A stretch of 56,352 bases of DNA from an uncultured Fibrobacter sp. (lineage in GTDB: Bacteria > Fibrobacterota > Fibrobacteria > Fibrobacterales > Fibrobacteraceae): assembly GCA_946414025.1 (NCBI GenBank), contig CAMKMX010000016.1, forward strand, positions 1 through 56,352. The letters are read 5' to 3'. The notes below the pieces were generated by a model, which did no database searches, was not told where the DNA came from, and worked only from the letters and a program-made list of their open reading frames with translations. Positions within the stretch are counted from its first letter, which is position 1, and each line of letters starts with the position of its first letter. A program made the position numbers and the translations under genes. Positions 34,200-41,871 of the stretch are shown piece after piece.

Positions 34200-35818
34200 T
34201 ATGCTTCACCTCCTTCGAGGAGTTTGCCTGTACTCTTGATGGTATCGTAAGAAAGGCCAGAAAGTGCCGCAGCGTACTTGCCCGCATGTTTAAAGGCGTC
34301 TGCCGCGGACTCGAACTTGCATCCGGCCAGTTCCGAAAGGATTTCGTAGGCCGGGCGGATCTTCTCGTCGGGGCATACCGGGCAGGCATTCAGCTTCTGC
34401 AAGATGTTCAGGCTGTTCACCATAGTGCCCTGGACTTCGCTCCAGTGGCGCACACCGCAAGAGAGGGTGCCGTGAGCGGCGGTCTCGTCGTTAAAGGCCG
34501 AAAGCACCACGCGGTTCTGGATCTTTTCGAGGGCGGAAGCCTGAGAGGCATCTTCGCCGAAGATATCCAGGTTCACGGTCAGGAGCAGCTTGAATTCGCC
34601 GGCGCGCTTCGTGAGGTCGGCGAGGTTGTTTTCGGGAACGCCCATGAGCTTGAAGCCTGCGCGGTTGGCCATAGGGTCGCCGCTCATGGCGATACCGTCG
34701 GGAGAACCCACCTTCTTGAACGTACCGCCGAACAGCTCGGCGCTGTCACCGAGGGAATCCTTCAGCATGCGGAGGGCCGCAAGGTCCTCGATGGTGCAGG
34801 TGCCGCCAGCGGCAAGGGAAATCTTGCCTCCTTCAGCCTTGACTCCGGAAACCAGGTTCTGGATTACATGGAATCCCATGAACGGAAGGCGGTTCTTGTC
34901 AAAATTCTGGAACGCGAGACGGCTGGTGTTAGAAAGCCAGCTGCGGTTCACTTCGGGATTGCAGCGGGGCATCACGCGGTAGATGCGGCCGTCGGCATGG
35001 TCCAGCCAGATGTTTGCACCGAGGGAATCGTCCATAGAAACCGTGGGCGTGTGGGAAAGGAGCCAGACGCGCTTCTGGAAGCGGAAGTACTTGGCCGTCA
35101 TGGCGCCCACCGGGCAAACGTCGGTGACGCAGAGGTCATATTCGTGGTCCAGCTTTTCGCCGGGGAACGTAGTGATGTAGGTGTGGTCGGCACGGCCCGC
35201 CAGCTGGAGCTGTTCGGAACCGGCGATGCTACGCATAAAGCGCACGCAACGGTCACACTGCACGCAACGTTCTTCGTCCAGCAAAACGCGGGGGCCCAGG
35301 TCCACATGCTTGCCGCCCCGGAGCTGGCCCTTGGCGTCAATGAACTGGTGGGCAGGATTGCCGTGGTAGTTCTTGCCGTATTCGGGGCGCATGCGGGATT
35401 CGTTCTGGCCCGCTTCCATGTAGTTTTCTTGCAGGGTGCACTCGCCGGCCTTGTCGCAGATGGGGCAATCCAGCGGGTGGTTCACCAGCATGAACTCCTG
35501 AGTGGCCCTGCGGGCGTTTTTCACGCGGGCGCTGGAGGCCGGAGTGTAGATTTTCATACCCGGAGCCACCGGCGTGTAGCAGGCAATCACCAGCATGCGA
35601 CCGCGGGGGCCTTCTTGCTCCACCAGGCACTGGCGGCAATTGCCCGACACCGGGAGGAACGGGTGGTAACATACGTGGGGCGTTTCGATACCCACGGCCT
35701 TGAGGGCTTCGAGAAGATTCGTATCGCCAGGAACCATCACCAGCTTGTCGTCCACGAAGATTTCCACCTTCGGGCTGTTCTCGGTCGGGAGTTTCGGCAT
35801 GTTGTAGTAGTTACTCAT
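34199..35818 (-). CDS. nuoG: NADH-quinone oxidoreductase subunit G, short form
   Basis: The protein has 539 residues from the ATG at 35818, 4 bases after the nuoF stop; a longer frame from 35911 would run into nuoF. All N-terminal cluster ligands are visible: the 2Fe-2S set (HVCYHPFLPVSGNCRQC), the N5/N4-type set (DCPICDKAGECTLQE, CVQCDRCVRF) and CVTDVCPVGAMT. The molybdopterin-oxidoreductase-like part is short and degenerate compared with the 680-900 residue forms. It carries electrons from NuoF/NuoE to NuoI. Confidence 0.93.
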   Translation of the reverse strand: MSNYYNMPKLPTENSPKVEIFVDDKLVMVPGDTNLLEALKAVGIETPHVCYHPFLPVSGNCRQCLVEQEGPRGRMLVIACYTPVAPGMKIYTPASSARVKNARRATQEFMLVNHPLDCPICDKAGECTLQENYMEAGQNESRMRPEYGKNYHGNPAHQFIDAKGQLRGGKHVDLGPRVLLDEERCVQCDRCVRFMRSIAGSEQLQLAGRADHTYITTFPGEKLDHEYDLCVTDVCPVGAMTAKYFRFQKRVWLLSHTPTVSMDDSLGANIWLDHADGRIYRVMPRCNPEVNRSWLSNTSRLAFQNFDKNRLPFMGFHVIQNLVSGVKAEGGKISLAAGGTCTIEDLAALRMLKDSLGDSAELFGGTFKKVGSPDGIAMSGDPMANRAGFKLMGVPENNLADLTKRAGEFKLLLTVNLDIFGEDASQASALEKIQNRVVLSAFNDETAAHGTLSCGVRHWSEVQGTMVNSLNILQKLNACPVCPDEKIRPAYEILSELAGCKFESAADAFKHAGKYAAALSGLSYDTIKSTGKLLEGGEA

Positions 35819-35822
35819 AATA

Positions 35823-37130
35823 TTACCAGAAAATTCCAGGACGATAGGTTTCTTGAACACGGGGCTTGGCGTGGTCCGGGTTCTTTGCGATGTATTCGTC
35901 AAAGTCGGCACGGAACTTGGCCGTATAAGAACTTACAGGGCCACCCAGCGAAATGGAAAGAGGACAAATAGTCACGCCGCCGAAACCGCCGCAGAGGCTC
36001 TGCATCAGTTCCACATCGCCATCGTGACCCTTGCCCGCGACAATCAGGTTCAACATGCGGTGCAGAAGCCCCGTACCTTCGCGGCAAGGCGTGCACTGGC
36101 CACAGGATTCGTGGCTGTAGAAGTTGCCGAGGCAGTTCAGCAGGTCCACCATGTTGTGGGTATCGTTGATTACGATCATGGCGCCAGAACCGAACATGGT
36201 CTTCATGGAGGCGAGGCATTCGTAGTCCATCGTCGCGACAGCGGCTTCTTCGGCGGTCAGCGGAGCGCAAGAGGAACCTCCCGGCAACACCGCCTTCAGG
36301 TTTCCGCCCACCACGCCGCCGGCGTAGTCGTTGATCATGGTCATCATGGGAGTGCCGAGAGGAGCTTCATAGACACCCGGATTCTTCACGTCGCCAGAAA
36401 TACAGAACACCTTGGTTCCGCCGGCACGGGGAGTTCCCATCTTGGCGTATTCTTCGGGTTCGTGGCTCAGAATCCACGGGAGGGCCATGATGGTCTCTAC
36501 GTTGTTCACACAAGTGGGGCTCTTCCAGGCACCGCTCACCGCCGGGAAAGGCGGCTTCAGACGGGGCTGACCCTTCTGGCCTTCGAGGGAGTTGATAAGT
36601 GCCGTTTCTTCACCGCAGATGTAGGCGCCCGCTCCGCGATGGACAAAGATGTCGAAGCAGAACTTGGTGCCCATAATGTTTTCACCCAGGTAACCGGCGG
36701 CATACGCCTGATTCAGGGCCTTGTTGATGCTTTCGATGCAGGGCAAAAATTCGCCACGGCAATAGATGTAGGCCGCACGGCTGCCCAGTGCCCAACCGGC
36801 GATAATCAGGCCTTCGATAAGACGGTGGGGGTCTTCCAGCATCAAGAAATGATCCTTGAAGGTTCCGCCTTCGCCTTCGTCGGCGTTCACCACGATATAC
36901 ACGGGCTTGCCGGAATTGCGGGGAACAAAGCTCCATTTCATGCCCGTGGGGAACCCTGCACCGCCACGGCCGCGCAGGTTAGAGCGCTGCACGTAGTCGA
37001 TGAGTTCGAACTGGCTCATGTTGAAGAGCTTTTCGGAAATATTGGCGTAGCCACCCAGCTTCTTATAGACTTCGATGTCCTGGGCGCCCTTGCCGAAGTT
37101 CGCTGTACAAACTTTTACACATTCAGCCAT
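35823..37130 (-). CDS. nuoF: NADH-quinone oxidoreductase subunit F (NADH/FMN site)
   Basis: The protein has 435 residues. The glycine-rich FMN/NADH site is LRGRGGAGFPTGMKWSF (about 53-69) and VVNADEGEGGTFKD; GAGAYICGEETALINSLEGQKGQPRLKPPFPA follows. The 4Fe-4S N3 ligands are SCGQCTPCREG plus a later Cys. It takes the hydride from NADH. Two bases separate it from nuoE. Confidence 0.95.
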   Translation of the reverse strand: MAECVKVCTANFGKGAQDIEVYKKLGGYANISEKLFNMSQFELIDYVQRSNLRGRGGAGFPTGMKWSFVPRNSGKPVYIVVNADEGEGGTFKDHFLMLEDPHRLIEGLIIAGWALGSRAAYIYCRGEFLPCIESINKALNQAYAAGYLGENIMGTKFCFDIFVHRGAGAYICGEETALINSLEGQKGQPRLKPPFPAVSGAWKSPTCVNNVETIMALPWILSHEPEEYAKMGTPRAGGTKVFCISGDVKNPGVYEAPLGTPMMTMINDYAGGVVGGNLKAVLPGGSSCAPLTAEEAAVATMDYECLASMKTMFGSGAMIVINDTHNMVDLLNCLGNFYSHESCGQCTPCREGTGLLHRMLNLIVAGKGHDGDVELMQSLCGGFGGVTICPLSISLGGPVSSYTAKFRADFDEYIAKNPDHAKPRVQETYRPGIFW

Positions 37131-37132
37131 AA

Positions 37133-38194
37133 TTACTTAGCCTCCTCTACCGGCGCGGGCTTCTGAGTAGCGGTAGCTTCCTTGGAAGGTTTCGCCGTGC
37201 GTTCGCCGGAAGTGGCAATCATGCGATACACATCGCCCACCTTGCCGCTTGCGTCGAGGAAACTCTTGTCCTTCACGCCGGGCTCGCCCACGGCGTCCCA
37301 CTTGGAGCCGTTCTTCTTTTCCACCACCAGCTTCGTGAATTCGGGAGCGCCCTTCCAGGTGAGGGTGGCGCCAGCGTCGTCGGCTTCGGCCTTCACGTTC
37401 AGCACCGGAGAAGGAGGAGCGTAGTCGGCCACCTGAGGCTTCGCCTTGGCGCCGGGAGCACCAGGGTGTCCGCTGTGGCCCTTGACGATACCGCCCAACA
37501 CATCGTGCTTGGGCATGTTGTCTTCGTGAGCGTAGCACCACTTGAGAATACGGTCAATGCTGTCGGTGGTGAGGGTAGTACCCGGTTTCATCACCAGCTG
37601 GTTCCCTTCCACGTCGGTGGCGAAATCGTCGTTCACCAGCATCATGGGGCCGTTGCCGCAGCTGCCCAGGCATTCCACCTGGAGAATGGTGAAAAGTCCA
37701 TCGGGTGTAGTTTCGCCGGTCTTGATGTTCAAGGCCTTTTCCACATAGGCAATCAGGCTCGGAGCGCCCTTGATGGTGCAGCTGATATTACGGCAGAACT
37801 GCAACAGGAACTTGCCCTTGGGAGCGTGGTTATACATGGTATAGAAGGTGGCAACGCCCAGCGCATGTGCAGGGGCGCAACCGCAAACATTTGCCGCCCA
37901 GCGGATACCTTCGGTAGGCACCCAGCCGAACACGCCCTGCACAAGCCAGAGTACTTCGAGCAAAGCCCCCTGCCCCACCGGATAGCGGCTCAGCAGGTCG
38001 GCGCAACGTTCCTTGATTTCGGGAGTGTCGAGCTTTGCAAGCACTTCCTTGGGAGAAGGCTGGGGAACGGCCTTGTTCACGTAACCGAAGGTCTGGCCCG
38101 GATCGGGCAGGGCTTCGATGGGCTGCGCGGGCCTGTCAAACTTCAGGCGGTTATTGGAGACAAACTGAACAGCACCTTGGATATGTTCTCTCAT
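37133..38194 (-). CDS. nuoE: NADH-quinone oxidoreductase subunit E with FN3-like C-terminal domain
   Basis: The protein has 353 residues, about twice the usual size. Residues 45-210 are the thioredoxin-like 2Fe-2S domain: GVATFYTMYNHAPKGKF, FCRNISC and ECLGSCGNGPMMLVNDDF give the cluster cysteines. A Gly/Pro/Lys linker (HSGHPGAPGAKAKPQ) is followed by about 75 residues that read as a fibronectin type III fold (SPVLNVKAEADDAGATLTWKG ... FTKLVVEKKNGSKWDAVGE ... GDVYRMIATSGE) and a Lys/Pro/Glu tail. I know no NuoE with such a domain. It overlaps nuoD by 4 bases. Confidence 0.92.
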   Translation of the reverse strand: MREHIQGAVQFVSNNRLKFDRPAQPIEALPDPGQTFGYVNKAVPQPSPKEVLAKLDTPEIKERCADLLSRYPVGQGALLEVLWLVQGVFGWVPTEGIRWAANVCGCAPAHALGVATFYTMYNHAPKGKFLLQFCRNISCTIKGAPSLIAYVEKALNIKTGETTPDGLFTILQVECLGSCGNGPMMLVNDDFATDVEGNQLVMKPGTTLTTDSIDRILKWCYAHEDNMPKHDVLGGIVKGHSGHPGAPGAKAKPQVADYAPPSPVLNVKAEADDAGATLTWKGAPEFTKLVVEKKNGSKWDAVGEPGVKDKSFLDASGKVGDVYRMIATSGERTAKPSKEATATQKPAPVEEAK

Positions 38195-39384
38195 CGGTCA
38201 AGTTCTCCAGCGATAATGTTGAGGCCCGAAAGTACGGCCATGGAGTCAGCCAGCTGACCGCCTTCCACAAGCTCGTGGAATGCGGCAAACTGCGTGAGGC
38301 AAGGCGGACGCACCTTGATGCGGTAGGGGTGGCCCGAGCCGTCAGAAATGATGGTGAAGCCAAGCTCGCCGTTGGCGCATTCGGACCCGCAGTAGTATTC
38401 CCCTTCGGGCACGCGGATGCCTTCATAGACACTCTTGAAGCGGCCAATCAGGCCTTCCATATCCTGGTAGGCCAGCTTGTGCGAGGGCACGCGGATGCGT
38501 GGATCGACGATGTCGATGGGCCCTGGCGTAAGGCGCTTCAGGGCCTGGCGCACAATCTTCATGGACTCTTCGATTTCGGCGAGGCGGACCTGCAGACGGT
38601 CGTTGCAATCGCCCTGCGTGCCAACCACGACTTCCCAGTCGTAGGTCTCGTAATCGTAGTAGGGTTCATCCTTACGAAGGTCAGATGCGACACCGCAGGC
38701 GCGGAGGCAGGGGCCAGTCCAGCCGTAGCTGATGGCCTTCTCGGCAGAAATCTTGCCGATGCCCACGGTACGGTCCAAGAAGATACGGTTACGGTCCAGG
38801 CAGGCATGCAAATCCTTCAGGGCCTTCTCGGTAGAATCGAGGGCCGCAAGGACATCCTGCTCAAAGCCGTCGTAGCTGTCGCGGGCAAGGCCGCCGATAC
38901 GGGAGTAGCTGTTGGTCAGGCGCGCACCGGTAAGCTTTTCCCAGATGCACATGATTTCTTCGCGGGGGTTAAAGGCATACATGAACGGAGTCGTGCCGCC
39001 CAGGTCCTGGAAGGCAGCCGCCACGCACACAAAGTGGTCGTTGATACGGCTAAGTTCGTTCACAATCACGCGGAGCACCTTGCTGCGTTCCGTGATTTCT
39101 ACGCCAAACATATTCTCTACCGCACGGCAGTAGGCTATGTTGTTCATGATAGCGGAGCAATAGTTCAAGCGGTCGGTATAAGGAACCACCTGCTGCCAGG
39201 TGCCCCGTTCCACCATCTTCTCGAACCCGCGGTGGAGGTAGCCGATTTCTTCGACGCTCGCCACAATGGTTTCTCCGTCCAAGGCAGTCAAAAAACGGAG
39301 ACATCCATGGGTGGCGGGGTGGCTCGGGCCCACGTTCAGGGGCATCAGGCTCTGTCTCTTGCCTCTATGATCCAGTACAATCAT
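38191..39384 (-). CDS. nuoD: NADH-quinone oxidoreductase subunit D
   Basis: The protein has 397 residues. MPLNVGPSHPATHGCLRFLTALDGETI, then EIGYLHRGFEKMVE, ERSKVLRVIVNELSRINDH and the final PYRIKVRPPCLTQFAAFHELVEGGQLADSMAVLSGLNIIAGELDR are the 49-kDa signatures. It forms the quinone site with NuoB. NuoC and NuoD are separate genes here. Overlaps of 4 bases on both sides suggest coupling. Confidence 0.95.
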   Translation of the reverse strand: MIVLDHRGKRQSLMPLNVGPSHPATHGCLRFLTALDGETIVASVEEIGYLHRGFEKMVERGTWQQVVPYTDRLNYCSAIMNNIAYCRAVENMFGVEITERSKVLRVIVNELSRINDHFVCVAAAFQDLGGTTPFMYAFNPREEIMCIWEKLTGARLTNSYSRIGGLARDSYDGFEQDVLAALDSTEKALKDLHACLDRNRIFLDRTVGIGKISAEKAISYGWTGPCLRACGVASDLRKDEPYYDYETYDWEVVVGTQGDCNDRLQVRLAEIEESMKIVRQALKRLTPGPIDIVDPRIRVPSHKLAYQDMEGLIGRFKSVYEGIRVPEGEYYCGSECANGELGFTIISDGSGHPYRIKVRPPCLTQFAAFHELVEGGQLADSMAVLSGLNIIAGELDR

Positions 39385-39986
39385 TCTTTGATACTCCCTT
39401 CCAAAAATTCGTTATCCACAGTTTCCACTTCCTTACTGCGCTGGACTACCCTGTAACCCAGGACTTCCAGACGCTTTTCCAGGGCCGGGAGCAAGTAGTC
39501 GTTGGTAGAGAGCCACTGACGCTTCTGGGCAGGATAATCCTTGCGGAGCGGATGGCCCACAAATTCCACATGGTTCAACAGGCGGCGGAGGTCCGGATGG
39601 CCCGTGAACACAATCCCGAACTGGTCGAACACTTCGCGCTCGTACCAGTTGGCGTTGGCATACAGGTCCGTAAGGGTGGGAACATTCAGGTCGGCTTCGG
39701 GAACCTGCACCTTCAGACGAATCCGGGCACCGGGAGTGGACATGCTCTTGAAGGCGTAGTCCACCGCAAAGCGGGGTCCTTCGTGATTCGGGTAAGTCAG
39801 GTAATCGACACCGGCGATATCTACCAGCATCTCGAACTTGATAGCCGACTCGTCGCGAAGGAACTGGACCGCATTGTGCAGATAGGCGGCAGGCACAACC
39901 GCCGTCACCGTCCACTTGTCCTTGGACTCCTTCGTCGCACCAAACTTTTCCTCCAGGACGGAGAAGATTTCATCTACGTTCACCAT
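39381..39986 (-). CDS. nuoC: NADH-quinone oxidoreductase subunit C
   Basis: The protein has 201 residues. VPTLTDLYANANWYEREVFDQFGIVFTGHPDLRRLLNHVEFVGHPLRKDYP is the 30-kDa signature. It has no catalytic role but braces the NuoD/NuoB core. It lies 3 bases from nuoB and overlaps nuoD. Confidence 0.94.
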   Translation of the reverse strand: MVNVDEIFSVLEEKFGATKESKDKWTVTAVVPAAYLHNAVQFLRDESAIKFEMLVDIAGVDYLTYPNHEGPRFAVDYAFKSMSTPGARIRLKVQVPEADLNVPTLTDLYANANWYEREVFDQFGIVFTGHPDLRRLLNHVEFVGHPLRKDYPAQKRQWLSTNDYLLPALEKRLEVLGYRVVQRSKEVETVDNEFLEGSIKE

Positions 39987-39989
39987 CTT

Positions 39990-40625
39990 CTACCTCTTCC
40001 AGAACTGGGTCTGTTCAACAAACTCTTTTTCTTTTTCGGCCACCAGTTCCTTGAACTCGGCAACCTTCTCGTGGGCAAACTCGCGGACCTCTTCCTTAGC
40101 CTCGGCGGTTTTTGCCTTGATCATTTCCAGCTGTTCCTTGACCCGCTCGGTGCGCTGTTTCATGTAGGACTCGTCCTTGATCTTCTTTTGCAGGTCGAAC
40201 ATGGCGTCGAAGAAGGCCTCCGGGCGGCTGGGACAGCCGCCGATATACACATCGACGGGGATGATGTGGTCGATGCCCGGCACGGTGCAGTAGCAGTCGT
40301 AAAATCCGCCGGAGCAGGCGCAGGCACCCATGGCAATCACCCAGCGGGGTTCGGCCATCTGCTCGTAGATGCGCTTGAGGATGGGGGCCTGCTTGTAGGT
40401 AATGGTCCCGGACACCAGAAGCACGTCGGACTGGCGCGGGGTAAAGCGCACGTATTCCGAACCGATACGGGAAAGGTCGTAACGGCCCACCTCGGTACTC
40501 ATAAACTCAATCGCGCAACAGGCCGTACCGTAGGGGAACGGCCAAAGGGAATTCGTACGGCCCCAGTTGACCAAAAAGTCAAGGGAGGACGTTATGAAAT
40601 TCGGCTTTTCTGCCACATCAGTCAT
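39990..40625 (-). CDS. nuoB: NADH-quinone oxidoreductase subunit B with helical C-terminal extension
   Basis: The protein has 211 residues from the ATG at 40625, preceded by GAGGAAA. The N2 4Fe-4S ligands are visible as TACCAIEFM, GACACSGGFYD and GCPSRPEAF, together with RIGSEYVRFTPRQSDVLLVSGTI. After residue 150 comes an unbroken charged helix of about 60 residues (DESYMKQRTERVKEQLEMIK through EFKELVAEKEKEFVEQ), likely a coiled coil. NuoB normally ends soon after the cluster domain. It is the first gene of the operon, and nuoA is not upstream. Confidence 0.94.
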   Translation of the reverse strand: MTDVAEKPNFITSSLDFLVNWGRTNSLWPFPYGTACCAIEFMSTEVGRYDLSRIGSEYVRFTPRQSDVLLVSGTITYKQAPILKRIYEQMAEPRWVIAMGACACSGGFYDCYCTVPGIDHIIPVDVYIGGCPSRPEAFFDAMFDLQKKIKDESYMKQRTERVKEQLEMIKAKTAEAKEEVREFAHEKVAEFKELVAEKEKEFVEQTQFWKR

Positions 40626-40926
40626 AAGGGTTTCCTCATAAAATTCGGCTGAAAAGATAGAAAAAACGGGGTTTTTCAAGGAATTTCGAAGTTTCATTAA
40701 ATGAAAAAAGGCCACCTAGAAGCAGCCACTTTATACCCCGATTTTACAGTCCGCCAAACGGCAATTCCGTAATCCCTTGACAATCAACGAATTAGGCTTT
40801 TATTCCGCCCAGTGGTTTCCGTTGTAGTGGCGGGCGGTGTCGCTGGAACTTCCCGTTTCTCCTGCGGAGGATATTGTGTAAACTCGACAGGCATACCTCT
40901 CCAATCATAGGAAATTGGGCGGACAA
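40626..40926. other. gene-free stretch upstream of nuoB
   Basis: About 300 bases with no gene of NuoA size in any frame. The right half holds copy A of the ribF-end repeat (40795-40842). On the minus strand that repeat is read as the end of a short open frame (LERYACRVYTISSAGETGSS, then SDTARHYNGNHWAE and stop) without a start codon. The nuo operon promoter is probably within the 100 bases next to nuoB, but I cannot place it convincingly. Confidence 0.5.
40795..40842. repeat. 48-bp direct repeat, copy A (ribF 3'-end fragment)
   Basis: It matches 41824-41871 at 45 of 48 positions. Both encode DTARHYNGNHWAE followed by TAA on the minus strand. Similarity stops sharply on the ribF-coding side. 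It marks one edge of the toxin islet. Confidence 0.85.
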
Positions 40927-41472
40927 TCAAGGAACCCATGAGGGGCAAGAATCAACTTTCAGAACGCATTTACCATTCTCATAGCGGGCTACACGCTCAA
41001 AGGACTCCGTATTGTCATAAATCTCGACAATATCGCAAAGTTCTATTGCTCTTGGCAAGTTTTTGATGGATTCTGAAAAACGTCGTTCCACATCAGCATC
41101 GGGGATCCCGTGGCCACCTTTCAGAACACGCGACTCGATCCTAGCCTTGGCTATATCGACAGAATCGACGCCCACATAGTACATTTCAATCTGATATCCC
41201 AGTTCTCGAGCCCTAACGATGTTGCTCCAAACCGAATTGCCGCAAAGCGTGACTTCTTGGTTGAAGGATTTTCCATCCTCAAAATATTTCTTGATTTTTC
41301 CGACTGCAATTTTTCCGGCCTTAAATGCGTCTGCCTCGTTTTGCCAAGAACCGAATTCGCGAACAATTTCGTCCATGTTCACCCGGGGCATATTTCGAAA
41401 CAAGTCGTTCGTCTGGTATAAGGTGGATTTGCCTACACCATTGCAACCGGCAAAAAGGATATACCGCTTCAT
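40927..41472 (-). CDS. zeta-toxin-like P-loop kinase
   Basis: The protein has 181 residues. Walker A is AGCNGVGKST (residues 8-17), and VNMDEIVREFG follows as the acidic motif. SRVLKGGHGIPDADVERRFSESIKNL (about 113-138) is the signature of zeta/PezT-like enzymes. These phosphorylate UDP-N-acetylglucosamine or related nucleotide sugars and block wall synthesis. It starts right after the stop of a 59-codon gene, as in a toxin-antitoxin pair. It lies between two copies of the ribF 3' end. Confidence 0.8.
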   Translation of the reverse strand: MKRYILFAGCNGVGKSTLYQTNDLFRNMPRVNMDEIVREFGSWQNEADAFKAGKIAVGKIKKYFEDGKSFNQEVTLCGNSVWSNIVRARELGYQIEMYYVGVDSVDIAKARIESRVLKGGHGIPDADVERRFSESIKNLPRAIELCDIVEIYDNTESFERVARYENGKCVLKVDSCPSWVP

Positions 41473-41652
41473 CTAGAACCTGTTCTCTTCTACGGCCTTC
41501 CTTTGCTTTTGCTTGAGGACAAGGTCTGTCGCCATGCGGAAGAAGTCAGCCTCGTCCGAATCTTCGGCAGACGCAATAATGTCGTAAGACTCATCAAAAT
41601 TGATGTTCTTACACTGAGCGTATAACTGATGCAAGGCTTCTTTATTCGACAT
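41473..41652 (-). CDS. small partner gene, putative antitoxin of the zeta-like toxin
   Basis: The 59-residue protein starts at 41652, after AGGAGC. I reject a longer frame to 41841 because it would run through the ribF end without any start signal. Sequence: helical and charged (KEALHQLYAQCKNINFDESY, then SAEDSDEADFFRMATDL, then KQKQRKAVEENRF). It has no clear DNA-binding motif. Its stop and the toxin's ATG are adjacent (TAGATG on the minus strand), so they are coupled. The antitoxin role is inferred from position. Confidence 0.65.
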   Translation of the reverse strand: MSNKEALHQLYAQCKNINFDESYDIIASAEDSDEADFFRMATDLVLKQKQRKAVEENRF

Positions 41653-41823
41653 GGCTGCTCCTTTTCTGAGAAGAATATACATTTTTTCAGGAATAGGGAC
41701 ATGTTTACACGGGAAAAGGCCGCCAGAGGCGACTTTGGGGAAATCGAACCATGTATATAAAGAGTTATGCAGCCCTCTTATTAAACGTCTACATAGTCCA
41801 AAATACAAGATTTCGCAAAAGCT

Positions 41824-41871
41824 GGCTTTTATTCCGCCCAATGGTTGCCGTTGTAGTGGCGGGCAGTGTCG
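41824..41871. repeat. 48-bp direct repeat, copy B (genuine ribF 3' end)
   Basis: This copy includes the last codons and stop of ribF. With copy A at 40795 it brackets about 980 bases containing the toxin pair. Confidence 0.85.

Noticed and set aside
34286..35971. Plus-strand open frame opposite nuoG
   Set aside because: Shadow of nuoG, whose iron-sulphur ligands are all present. No coding motif of its own.
41653..41823. Possible tRNA 3' half as the attachment site next to ribF
   Set aside because: GGTTCGATTTCC resembles a T arm but the flanking bases do not pair, and no acceptor stem is present.
41653..41841. Longer start for the putative antitoxin
   Set aside because: It runs through the ribF end repeat; a good ribosome-binding site precedes the ATG at 41652.
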